Shown in pieces: positions 1-6,718 of a DNA stretch of 11,961 bases. The position numbers and the translations under genes were made by a program. The notes under the pieces were generated by a model. That model had not been told where the DNA came from, ran no database searches, and was given only the letters and a program-made list of their open reading frames with translations. This DNA comes from an uncultured Prevotella sp. (GTDB lineage Bacteria; Bacteroidota; Bacteroidia; Bacteroidales; Bacteroidaceae). Location of the stretch: the NCBI GenBank assembly GCA_947072805.1, contig CAMTJK010000087.1:1-11961 (forward strand). Reading direction: 5' to 3'. Positions within the stretch are counted from its first letter, which is position 1; each line of letters opens with the position of its first letter.

Positions 1-110
1 CCTCGATTTGTAACCTACGACGCGAAAATGAGCGTTTTTTATCTCAAATAGGGAGCGCTGATAGTCAGTGAGTTACGCGTTTTGCGAAATAATACCATTT
101 CATCGGTTTG

Positions 111-239
111 CCGTTACGTACGTTAGCTCATTGCGATATAGCTTTTACGGCATCGCGATATCGTCGAAATCGCATTGCGATTTCATCGAAATGGCGATGC
201 GAAATCGATGAAATCGCAATGAGCTCACGTACGTAATGG
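111..239. repeat. Nested long inverted repeat
   Basis: Two 27-bp arms at 111-137 and 213-239 are inverted copies of each other with about 25 of 27 positions matching; both contain ACGTACGT and an AGCTCATTGCGAT-like core. A second, perfect 17-bp inverted pair lies at 173-189 and 205-221 with a 15-bp spacer. The right-hand segment 213-221 can therefore pair with either 129-137 or 173-181. The interior is built of short CGAAATCG, GATGAAATCG and CGATATCG-like words. It contains no coding potential. It could be a small non-autonomous mobile element, a REP-like palindromic unit or a structured RNA. I cannot choose between these, and I saw no clear target-site duplication. Confidence 0.75.
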
Positions 240-495
240 TTTTTCGACCCGTCGGGAGCATAAATCGTCCCACTTTCATTAACAAATATTTGCACGTAGA
301 TTGCGAGTTTTACACATGTTAAATTCGACCAAATATCTTTACAAATTAACTTTCATTAAGTGGCAGTTACGAGCATGCCAATTTATATACATTTAACCCC
401 CAAAACGGTCATCATACCGCGACATAGTCTCTTCCGAGAATCAATATTTACCTTTCGTATCAGTTTCGCCTCTCTTCGCACCGTCTTGCTTTCCG

Positions 496-532
496 CTTCA
501 TCCCGACATAGCCCGCTATGCCTTCGCTGAAG
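496..532. repeat. Imperfect stem-loop, possible dispersed repeat
   Basis: The inner stem CATAG (507-511) and CTATG (516-520) encloses a 4-nt loop. The outer arms CTTCA (496-500) and TGAAG (528-532) pair around it across an unpaired bulge. No T-tract follows, so it is not a typical terminator. The word resembles palindromic intergenic units I associate with Prevotella and Bacteroides genomes, but that is recollection and was not checked. Confidence 0.4.
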
Positions 533-789
533 TGGTGTAATACGGCACACATATAGACGAAACAGACATGAAATATAATGACATATTTGGATAAAAATCT
601 AATGACAGACAGGGTTATGCACATACAATAAAGGTTAAATGCCGCTGTGTAAGTCGAGTATTTTTGCCAGAATGTCGTCAGAAAATGGGTGTTCTACATT
701 TTCCGATAAAATTTCCACCTCGCGTATTGATATTTTTATTTACCTTTGAGCCAACAAAAGATAAAAGCATGTCGTAATGGCAACTGCAC

Positions 790-912
790 TTGACAAATAA
801 TGAATTGGATATTGTGGAAATTTACAAGCTCAAGTTAATTAAAAGACAAAAGATTATCAATGACGCAAAAACTAATATAGACGATAGAATAGCCACAAAG
901 GCATGCATATAA
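790..912 (+). CDS. Possible 40-codon ORF or gene remnant
   Basis: A TTG-initiated frame of 40 codons ends at TAA 910-912. The peptide is Ile/Lys/Asp/Asn-rich and looks like one amphipathic helix (LDIVEIYKLKLIKRQKII in the middle), a composition more protein-like than the surrounding frames. A nearby ATG at 777-779 reads MATALDK and then hits TAA-TGA. One base change there would join it to this frame, so it may be the frameshifted start of a small gene. A TAnnTTTG match lies upstream (741-748) and a terminator-like hairpin downstream (937-975), which would make a short transcription unit. I recognise no family. It could equally be chance in AT-rich DNA. Confidence 0.2.
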   Translation: MTNNELDIVEIYKLKLIKRQKIINDAKTNIDDRIATKACI

Positions 913-936
913 TTTTTTTTCATGGTTTAACGTTGG

Positions 937-975
937 AGGGGCGGTCCCGATTGGTTCGGCAGTAGCCCCTTTTTT
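937..975 (+). terminator. Terminator-like hairpin with T-tract
   Basis: AGGGGC (937-942) pairs with GCCCCT (965-970), and a run of six T residues covers 970-975. A short CCG/CGG helix (947-949 with 957-959) can form inside the loop. This is the shape of an intrinsic terminator for plus-strand transcription entering from the left. It would insulate the glycine cleavage promoter at 1117-1148 from upstream read-through and could end the small ORF at 790-912. The loop is larger than usual (22 nt), so strength is uncertain. Confidence 0.5.
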
Positions 976-1042
976 ATGCCCTTTTCTGTCGCATACCTGC
1001 CCATATTCCATCCGCCTTGGCGCACACCGGTGCCGCATTGCA

Positions 1043-1068
1043 ATTACGTGGTGAAGAATACACGTAAT
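1043..1068. promoter_or_regulatory. 8-bp dyad upstream of the gcv promoter
   Basis: ATTACGTG at 1043-1050 and its exact reverse complement CACGTAAT at 1061-1068 flank a 10-bp spacer, giving half-sites 18 bp apart centre to centre. The dyad lies about 50-75 bp upstream of the -33 element of the operon promoter, a position suited to a dimeric transcription activator. No T-tract follows, so a terminator role is unlikely. The regulator is unknown; assignment as an operator is inference from symmetry and position. A separate 8-bp palindrome, CACCGGTG, lies at 1025-1032. Confidence 0.35.
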
Positions 1069-1116
1069 AACAAAAATATCATAAGAATAAATATGCGGAA
1101 AATAAAAGCAAAGAAA

Positions 1117-1148
1117 ATTGCACTTTACATATTTTATTAATATATTTG
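1117..1148 (+). promoter_or_regulatory. Bacteroides-type promoter of the gcv operon
   Basis: TATATTTG at 1141-1148 is an exact match to the Bacteroidota -7 consensus TAnnTTTG. ATTG at 1117-1120 fits the -33 TTTG element in three of four positions, with a 20-bp spacer, which suits the primary sigma factor of this phylum. Transcription would start near 1152-1158, leaving a leader of about 170 nt before lplA. No comparable promoter is evident in the short gaps inside the operon, so it probably drives all six genes. Confidence 0.7.
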
Positions 1149-1154
1149 CAAAAT

Positions 1155-1327
1155 AAAAACAGCCCGATACGGGCGTAATGACACACCGAAACGTACGTAA
1201 CCGCCCGGCAACGCTGCCGGCACCGGAACACGGCAGAAGAGCAGACCGGCACAAACACAGACATCATGGCATGCCGCAGGCATGTATGAGGTAAAACAAC
1301 AATAATAAACACAAAACAAAAACGACG
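1155..1327 (+). promoter_or_regulatory. Structured 5' leader of the gcv operon
   Basis: The predicted untranslated leader is GC-rich from about 1162 to 1285, unlike the AT-rich DNA on both sides, and then becomes A-rich and unstructured for the last 40 nt before the lplA start. Perfect stems can form at 1162-1166/1170-1174 (GCCCG/CGGGC), 1205-1210/1215-1220 (CCGGCA/TGCCGG) and 1270-1275/1279-1284 (CATGCC/GGCATG). TGCCGG at 1215-1220 can instead pair with a second CCGGCA at 1246-1251, so two folds exclude each other. I find no match to the conserved glycine riboswitch core and assign no known riboswitch class. The extent depends on the predicted transcription start. Confidence 0.4.
1178..1294 (+). 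CDS. Possible Arg/His-rich leader peptide
   Basis: An ATG-started frame of 38 codons begins about 24 nt after the predicted transcription start and ends at TAA 1292-1294, 33 nt before the lplA ATG. The peptide begins MTHRNVRNRP, has a run of basic residues (RHKHRHH, residues 24-30), and holds 8 Arg and 6 His in 38 residues. It has no signal peptide, membrane segment or known motif. The frame covers the competing stems of the leader, so a translating ribosome would change which stem forms. That placement suits an attenuation-type leader peptide, but GC-rich DNA yields open frames by chance and nothing here proves translation. Confidence 0.25.
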   Translation: MTHRNVRNRPATLPAPEHGRRADRHKHRHHGMPQACMR

Positions 1328-2299
1328 ATGTTACACATAGCACTGCCCGACGAGAGGGTGAGACGTCTCTCGTTCTATCTGGCAATGGAGGAATATGTTG
1401 CGCGGAATATCGACGTACAAGACTCCTTCTTTATGTGGCAGGTGGAGCCCAGCGTCATCTTCGGACGCAACCAGCTCATTGAAAACGAGGTGAATCTCGA
1501 GTTCTGCCGCAGTCGCGGAATACACACCTATCGCAGAAAAAGCGGCGGAGGCTGCGTATATGCCGACATGAACAACATAATGTTCTCGTATGTCACGAAA
1601 GAAGAAAACGTCGGATTTACATTCAACAGATACATAACAATGGTGGCAATGGTGCTGCAGAAACTCGGCGTAGACGCCAGGACGAGTGGACGCAACGACA
1701 TTCTCATCGACGGAAAGAAGGTGTCGGGAAACGCATTCTACAAGATCCCGGGATGCAGCATAGTGCACGGCACGATGCTATACGACACGGATATGGAAAA
1801 CATGGTGGGCAGCATAACGCCGACCGGCGAGAAGCTTCTTAGCAAAGGCGTACAGAGCGTAAGACAAAGAATTGCCCTGCTGAAAGACTACACAGATATA
1901 GGGATTGAGGAGTTCAAGAATTTCGTACGGCATAACCTGTGCGACAGTGAGATTGTGCTCGACACGAAGGCTCTGGCAGACATAGAGAATATAGAACGCG
2001 AATATCTTACGCCCGAATTCATCTACGGCAACAATCCGCGATATACGCTGGTGAAGAAGAGAAGAATAGAGGGCGTGGGCGACTTCGAGGCACGCATGGA
2101 GCTGAAAAACGGAGTAATAAAGTCGCTCGACCTTGTGGGCGACTATTTCCTTACCGGAAATCTCGATGAAGCCATACTGCAACCACTGCGTAACGTGGAG
2201 CTTTCACGACATGCCATAGAGGCGGCACTGCCCGAACACACAGAGCAGATAATACATAATCTCAAGAAGCAAGACCTTGTAAGCATTCTTACAGAATAA
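1328..2299 (+). CDS. lplA: Lipoate-protein ligase A
   Basis: This 323-residue cytoplasmic enzyme activates free lipoate with ATP to lipoyl-AMP and transfers it to a lysine of carrier proteins such as GcvH or 2-oxoacid dehydrogenase E2. The LplA/LipB fold signature is clear: the lipoate-binding RRKSGGGCVY block at residues 69-78 and the KVSGNAF block at 131-137, whose Lys131 corresponds to the essential lysine near E. coli position 133. A C-terminal accessory domain fills roughly residues 235-323, so the protein has the two-domain bacterial architecture and near-normal length. The ATG at 1328 is chosen because it follows an A-rich leader typical of Bacteroidota starts and the N-terminus aligns with the family. 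It is the first gene of the operon and lies 19 bp before gcvT, which suggests its main client here is GcvH. Octanoate use cannot be excluded. Confidence 0.93.
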   Translation: MLHIALPDERVRRLSFYLAMEEYVARNIDVQDSFFMWQVEPSVIFGRNQLIENEVNLEFCRSRGIHTYRRKSGGGCVYADMNNIMFSYVTKEENVGFTFNRYITMVAMVLQKLGVDARTSGRNDILIDGKKVSGNAFYKIPGCSIVHGTMLYDTDMENMVGSITPTGEKLLSKGVQSVRQRIALLKDYTDIGIEEFKNFVRHNLCDSEIVLDTKALADIENIEREYLTPEFIYGNNPRYTLVKKRRIEGVGDFEARMELKNGVIKSLDLVGDYFLTGNLDEAILQPLRNVELSRHAIEAALPEHTEQIIHNLKKQDLVSILTE

Positions 2300-2318
2300 C
2301 AGTAAATACGACATATTT

Positions 2319-3422
2319 ATGGAAAACAAGAAAACCTGTCTTTACGACAAGCACGTTGCTCAAGGAGCACTAATAAGCCCGTTCGGCGGCTTCGACATGC
2401 CGATACAATATACAGACATCAAGGATGAACACAACGCCGTAAGACACGACTGCGGAGTATTCGATGTGTCGCACATGGGAGAGGTGACCGTAAAGGGAAC
2501 TGATGCCGAGCGTTACGTAAACCACATCTTCACAAACAATGTGAGCAACATAGAAGCCGGAAAGATACTCTACGGCATGATGCTATACGACGACGGAGGA
2601 ACCGTGGACGACCTGCTCGTGTACAAGATGGGCGACAACGACTTCTTCATCGTGATAAATGCGGCTAATATAGACAAGGACTGGGAATGGATGCAGAAGA
2701 ATGCCGAAGGCTTCGACATAGATCTGCGCAACCTCTCGGACTATTACGGACAGATAGCCGTGCAGGGACCACGCTCGGAAGAGGTGGTGGAACAGGTGCT
2801 CGGACTGCCCTGCGCCGAACTTACGTTCTATACAACCAAGACTATCGACGTGACATGCGGGAGGGATGGCGAAAAAATCATTGTCAGTCGCACGGGATAT
2901 ACCGGTGAAGACGGATTCGAGATTTATGGCTCGCACGATTATATAAGAGATCTGTGGGATAAGCTCATGACAAGCGGACGCTGTAAGCCCTGCGGACTGG
3001 GTTGCCGCGATACCCTGCGCTTCGAGGTGGGACTGCCGCTCTACGGCGACGAGCTGTCGGCGGAGATTTCGCCCCTCATGGCAGGACTGGGCATGTTCTG
3101 CAAGCTCGACAAGGAAGAGTTTATAGGCAAGGAAGCCCTGATGAAGCAGAAAGCCGAGGGCGTGGCAAGAAAGGTGGTAGGCATAGAACTTGCCGACAAG
3201 GCAATTCCCCGCCACGGCTATGATGTGCTGAAGGACGGCGAAAAGGTAGGCGAGGTAACCACCGGCTATCACACCATATCCACCGACAAGAGCGTATGTA
3301 TGGCTCTCGTCAATGCCGACAGCGCCGCACTGGGCACGCAACTGCACATTCAGATACGCAAAAAGACATTCCCCGGCGTGGTGGTGAAAAAGAAATTCTA
3401 CGACAAGCACTATAAGAAGTAA
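2319..3422 (+). CDS. gcvT: Glycine cleavage T-protein (aminomethyltransferase)
   Basis: T-protein takes the aminomethyl group bound to lipoyl-GcvH, releases ammonia and transfers the one-carbon unit to tetrahydrofolate, giving 5,10-methylene-tetrahydrofolate and dihydrolipoyl-GcvH. At 367 residues it matches the bacterial family (about 364 in E. coli). Visible signatures are FGGFDMPIQY at 22-31, the HDCGVFDVSHMGE block at 43-55, VDDLLVY at 96-102 containing the folate-site aspartate, RTGYTGEDGFEI at 191-202, and GLGCRDTLRFEVGLPLYG at 226-243. The C-terminal barrel ends with the usual GVVVKKKFY stretch. The ATG at 2319 is 19 bp after lplA and gives the expected N-terminus. A 77-bp gap with no obvious promoter separates it from gcvH. 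No key residue is missing. Confidence 0.97.
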   Translation: MENKKTCLYDKHVAQGALISPFGGFDMPIQYTDIKDEHNAVRHDCGVFDVSHMGEVTVKGTDAERYVNHIFTNNVSNIEAGKILYGMMLYDDGGTVDDLLVYKMGDNDFFIVINAANIDKDWEWMQKNAEGFDIDLRNLSDYYGQIAVQGPRSEEVVEQVLGLPCAELTFYTTKTIDVTCGRDGEKIIVSRTGYTGEDGFEIYGSHDYIRDLWDKLMTSGRCKPCGLGCRDTLRFEVGLPLYGDELSAEISPLMAGLGMFCKLDKEEFIGKEALMKQKAEGVARKVVGIELADKAIPRHGYDVLKDGEKVGEVTTGYHTISTDKSVCMALVNADSAALGTQLHIQIRKKTFPGVVVKKKFYDKHYKK

Positions 3423-3499
3423 CGGCAACGGCACACAACGGAGTCTGCCGCTACGCATGGACAGAAAAAGAAAAACATATAAATCAAAAAATAAATATT

Positions 3500-3880
3500 A
3501 TGGCAAAAGTAATTGAAGGACTCTATTATTCAGAGTCACATGAATACGTGAGAGTGGAAAACGGTTTCGGATATATAGGCATTACCGACTATGCCCAGCA
3601 CGCACTTGGCAATGTGGTATATGTGGATATGCCTGAAGTGGACGACGAGGTAGAGGCAGGCTCGGAATTTGGAGCCGTGGAAAGCGTGAAAGCAGCCAGC
3701 GACCTCAACTCGCCTGTCAGCGGAACGGTGGTTGAAGTGAACGAGGCCCTCGACGATACACCGGAACTGCTCAATCAGGATGCTTACGCCAACTGGATAA
3801 TAAAGGTGGAAATATCTGACGAAAGCGAGCTCGAGAACCTCATGGACGCAAAGGCTTACGAAGAATTCTGCAATAAATAA
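3500..3880 (+). CDS. gcvH: Glycine cleavage H-protein (lipoyl carrier)
   Basis: GcvH is the lipoylated shuttle of the glycine cleavage system. Its swinging arm visits P-, T- and L-proteins in turn. The 126-residue length is normal. The lipoylation motif GAVESVKAASDL lies at residues 58-69, with Lys64 as the modified residue, followed by SPVSGTVVEVN and the usual C-terminal acidic helix. The ATG at 3500 follows an A-rich stretch and starts a typical MAKVIEGLYYSESHEYV N-terminus. It is 77 bp after gcvT, the largest gap in the operon; that gap holds only a weak 5-bp stem (3423-3427 with 3446-3450), so I treat it as an intra-operon spacer. gcvPA follows after 14 bp. LplA from the same transcript can lipoylate it. 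Confidence 0.97.
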   Translation: MAKVIEGLYYSESHEYVRVENGFGYIGITDYAQHALGNVVYVDMPEVDDEVEAGSEFGAVESVKAASDLNSPVSGTVVEVNEALDDTPELLNQDAYANWIIKVEISDESELENLMDAKAYEEFCNK

Positions 3881-3894
3881 TTCAAGCATACACC

Positions 3895-5217
3895 ATGCCA
3901 CACAAATATTTTCCACATACCGATGACGACCTGCGCCAGATGCTTGACAAGGTTGGCGTAAAGTCGCTTGACGATCTGTATGCAGAGGTGCCGGAAAGCA
4001 TACGCTTCAAGCACGAATATAATCTGCCCGCAGCAAAGAGCGAGCTCGAGGTGAGACGCGTTTTTGCCGACCTCGCAAAACAGAACACCACGCTCACTTG
4101 TTTCGCGGGAGCCGGTGTGTACGACCATTACACCCCGGCTGTGGTTCCGAACATAGTGAGCCGCTCGGAATATCTTACATCTTACACTCCGTATCAGGCT
4201 GAAATATCGCAGGGAACACTGCACTATATCTTCGAGTATCAGTCGATGATGGCTGCGCTCACCGGCATGGACATATCTAACGCCTCCATGTACGATGGCA
4301 CGACAGCCACAGCCGAGGCCGTTCTGATGGCTGCGGCTGCCGCAAAGAAGTGCAACAAGGTGCTCGTCTCGGCTACTGTAGATGAGAAAATCCTTGCCGT
4401 GGTACGTACATACGCCCGATTCCACGGCGTGGAGATAGAAATGATAGACGCCAACGACGGCGTTACCGACCGTCAGCAGCTGGACGACAAGTTGGAACAG
4501 GGCGGCGTGGCTGGAGTGCTGGTGCAACAGCCCAACCGTTACGGTGTGGTGGAAGACTACGAAGGACTTTCGCAAAAAGTGCATGACAGCAAGGCGTTGC
4601 TCATAATGAACTGTGTGGCAGCCGATCTTGCCGTGCTGAAAACACCGGGAGAGTGGGGCGCTGACATTGCCGTAGGCGACGGACAGAGCCTGGGCATACC
4701 AATGACGTTCGGAGGTCCTTATGTGGGATATATGTGTTGTACGGAAAAGCTCATACGCAAGATGCCGGGACGCATCGTAGGAATGACAAAGGACAATCGC
4801 GGACAGCGCGCTTTCGTCCTTACCCTGCAGGCTCGCGAACAGCACATACGAAGAGAAAAAGCCACATCGAACATATGCTCTAACGAAAGCCTCATGGCCC
4901 TCTTCGCCACCGTCTATATGTCGGTTATGGGAAAACAGGGATTGCGTGAAGCCGCAGAGCAGTCATACGCCGGAGCCCACTGCCTTTACGACAAACTGCT
5001 GGCAACAGGCAGGTTCAAACCGGCATTCAACCGCCCGTTCTTCAACGAGTTCTGTGTACGTTATGACGGAAATGTAGACGAATTGCAGCGCCGTTTTATC
5101 AAAGCCGGCATCTTCGGCGGAGTGAAAGTTGCTGCCGATACCATCATGTTTGCCGTAACAGAAAAACGAACGATGGAGGAAATAGAGAAATTGGTGCAAG
5201 TAGTAAAAGAATCCTGA
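3895..5217 (+). CDS. gcvPA: Glycine dehydrogenase (decarboxylating) subunit 1
   Basis: GcvPA is the alpha half of the split P-protein. Together with GcvPB it forms the pyridoxal-phosphate enzyme that decarboxylates glycine and loads the aminomethyl group on lipoyl-GcvH. The 440 residues match stand-alone GcvPA proteins and correspond to the N-terminal half of the single-chain form of about 950 residues. Family blocks are FAGAGVYDHYTPAVV at 70-84, TPYQAEISQGTLHYIFEYQ at 98-116, SMYDGTTATAEA at 131-142, GDGQSLGIPMTFGGPYVGYM at 261-280 and LQAREQHIRREKATSNICSN at 311-330. This half lacks the cofactor-binding lysine, as expected, because that residue sits in GcvPB. It starts 14 bp after gcvH and is followed 13 bp later by gcvPB, so the subunits are probably made in balanced amounts. 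Confidence 0.97.
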   Translation: MPHKYFPHTDDDLRQMLDKVGVKSLDDLYAEVPESIRFKHEYNLPAAKSELEVRRVFADLAKQNTTLTCFAGAGVYDHYTPAVVPNIVSRSEYLTSYTPYQAEISQGTLHYIFEYQSMMAALTGMDISNASMYDGTTATAEAVLMAAAAAKKCNKVLVSATVDEKILAVVRTYARFHGVEIEMIDANDGVTDRQQLDDKLEQGGVAGVLVQQPNRYGVVEDYEGLSQKVHDSKALLIMNCVAADLAVLKTPGEWGADIAVGDGQSLGIPMTFGGPYVGYMCCTEKLIRKMPGRIVGMTKDNRGQRAFVLTLQAREQHIRREKATSNICSNESLMALFATVYMSVMGKQGLREAAEQSYAGAHCLYDKLLATGRFKPAFNRPFFNEFCVRYDGNVDELQRRFIKAGIFGGVKVAADTIMFAVTEKRTMEEIEKLVQVVKES

Positions 5218-5230
5218 ATTATTTAAGATT

Positions 5231-6718
5231 ATGAATAACAAACTATACGGCAAACTGATATTCGAACTCTCGCACGAAGGCAGACGGGGATATACTCTGC
5301 CCGACAGCCCTTTCGGAAGCTATCAGGTGCCGGCAGAGATGCGCAGGGCTGAAGACGCTGCGCTGCCGGAGTGTGACGAGATGACCGTAGTGCGTCATTA
5401 TACCAACCATAGTGCCAATAACTTCGGCGTAAACAACGGCTTCTATCCGTTGGGAAGCTGCACCATGAAGTATAATCCTGTAATCAACGAGGAGATGGCT
5501 GCGCTTCCGGAATTCACTTCTTTGCATCCTCTGCAGCCGGCAGACACTTGCAAGGGCGCGCTTACACTCATCGACAACCTGCAACAGTCGCTGGCGGAAC
5601 TCACGGGATTGAGCCGCTTTACCCTTAGCCCCTTTGCCGGTGCGCACGGTGAACTTACCGGGCTTATGATAATTCGTACATGGCATGAGAAAAGGGGCGA
5701 CAGCAAGCGTACAAAGGTGATTGTGCCCGATTCTGCCCATGGTACCAATCCGGCATCGGCTGCCGTGTGCGGACTTGATGTAGTAGAGGTGAAGAGCAAG
5801 GCTGACGGCACTGTGGATATAGACGACCTCCGTGGCTTGCTCGACGATACGGTGGCTGCCATGATGATGACCAACCCGAACACGTTGGGACTTTTCGAGC
5901 ACGGAATACCGGAGATAGCACAGCTTGTTCACGACTGTGGCGGACTTATGTATTACGACGGTGCCAACCTCAATCCGATGCTCGGTGCTTGCCGCCCGGG
6001 CGATATGGGATTTGACGTGATGCACATCAATCTGCACAAGACTTTCTCCACACCGCATGGCGGAGGCGGACCAGGAGCCGGACCCGTGGGAGTGCGCAAG
6101 GGTATGGAGTGGATTCTCGACCTTATAGACAACAGCAGCTATCTGCAGAGCGGAACGGATGTTACAAAGGATGGACATGACCGTGAAGACTGTGCTGCTG
6201 ACAAGCCACTGAAAGTGGGTGCATATCACGGTAACTTCGCCGTGCTCATGCGTGCCTACGCTTATATTCTCACACTCGGAAAGGAGAATATCAGAATGGT
6301 TGGTCCGCTTGCCACGCTTAATGCCAACTATATAAAGGAATCGCTGAAGGATGTATATGAACTGCCTATCGACGGACTGTGCAAACACGAGTTTGTTTTC
6401 GACGGATTGAAGGACAAGACAACGGGAGTGACAACCATGGATGTGGCAAAACGCCTGTTGGACTATGGCTATCATGCACCGACAATATACTTCCCGCTAC
6501 TCTTCCACGAATCTCTTATGATAGAACCAACGGAAAACGAGAGCAAGGACACAATAGATGGCTTTATCGACGTGATGCGACGCATTGCCGAAGAGGCGAA
6601 TTCAACTCCCGAACTAGTTAAGAGCGCACCGCACGACACACCGATAGGTAGGGTAGACGATGTGCTGGCTGCCAAGCATCCTGTGGTTACTTATAAATCA
6701 TTGCTGAATGAAAACTGA
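5231..6718 (+). CDS. gcvPB: Glycine dehydrogenase (decarboxylating) subunit 2
   Basis: GcvPB is the catalytic beta half of split P-protein. At 495 residues it has the usual length. The glycine-rich FYPLGSCTMKYNP block lies at 71-83, the SPFAGAHGELTG block at 133-144, PDSAHGTNPASA at 166-177 and DGANLN at 243-248. The cofactor motif HINLHKTFSTPHGGGGPGAG lies at 265-284, with Lys270 predicted to form the internal aldimine with pyridoxal phosphate. All blocks are intact. The start at 5231 is 13 bp after the gcvPA stop. Its last 11 bp overlap the start of lpdA, consistent with translational coupling. It works as a heterodimer or heterotetramer with GcvPA and hands the aminomethyl group to GcvH. 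Confidence 0.97.
   Translation: MNNKLYGKLIFELSHEGRRGYTLPDSPFGSYQVPAEMRRAEDAALPECDEMTVVRHYTNHSANNFGVNNGFYPLGSCTMKYNPVINEEMAALPEFTSLHPLQPADTCKGALTLIDNLQQSLAELTGLSRFTLSPFAGAHGELTGLMIIRTWHEKRGDSKRTKVIVPDSAHGTNPASAAVCGLDVVEVKSKADGTVDIDDLRGLLDDTVAAMMMTNPNTLGLFEHGIPEIAQLVHDCGGLMYYDGANLNPMLGACRPGDMGFDVMHINLHKTFSTPHGGGGPGAGPVGVRKGMEWILDLIDNSSYLQSGTDVTKDGHDREDCAADKPLKVGAYHGNFAVLMRAYAYILTLGKENIRMVGPLATLNANYIKESLKDVYELPIDGLCKHEFVFDGLKDKTTGVTTMDVAKRLLDYGYHAPTIYFPLLFHESLMIEPTENESKDTIDGFIDVMRRIAEEANSTPELVKSAPHDTPIGRVDDVLAAKHPVVTYKSLLNEN

Larger units (their letters stand above)
1..789. other. Gene-free, repeat-bearing AT-rich region
   Basis: I see no convincing gene here. Stops are frequent in all frames and no recognisable protein motif appears. 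The region holds the nested inverted repeat at 111-239 and a stem-loop at 496-532, both listed separately. Two 8-mers match the Bacteroides -7 consensus TAnnTTTG (TATTTTTG at 659-666, TACCTTTG at 741-748), but neither has a clear TTTG or TTG about 20 bp upstream, so they may be chance matches in AT-rich DNA. Any gene ending here would lie to the left of the window. Confidence 0.6.

Noticed and set aside
111..239. CRISPR array
   Set aside because: Repeats are inverted and nested, not direct repeats with regular unique spacers, and no cas gene is present in the window.
659..666. TATTTTTG as a second Bacteroides-type promoter
   Set aside because: No TTTG or TTG at the required distance upstream; such 8-mers are expected by chance in AT-rich DNA.
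937..975. tRNA or tRNA fragment (GGTTCGGCAGTAG resembles a T-arm)
   Set aside because: No cloverleaf can be drawn around it; a hairpin followed by T residues explains it better.
835..1254. 139-residue minus-strand open frame across the gcv promoter and terminator-like hairpin
   Set aside because: Cys/Ile/Tyr-heavy composition without a family pattern; it runs antisense through a good promoter and hairpins, and stops are merely rare there.
1155..1327. Glycine riboswitch ahead of the operon
   Set aside because: A CACCGAA word at 1183-1189 resembles part of the aptamer, but the GGAGAG-type stem and the conserved GGGGCAA and ACUCUCAGG elements are absent.
2583..3458. 291-residue minus-strand open frame inside gcvT
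   Set aside because: Antisense shadow of gcvT; no domain pattern.
5243..6475. 410-residue minus-strand open frame inside gcvPB
   Set aside because: Antisense shadow of a strongly conserved gene; His/Val/Ser-rich composition is the expected mirror of its codon use.
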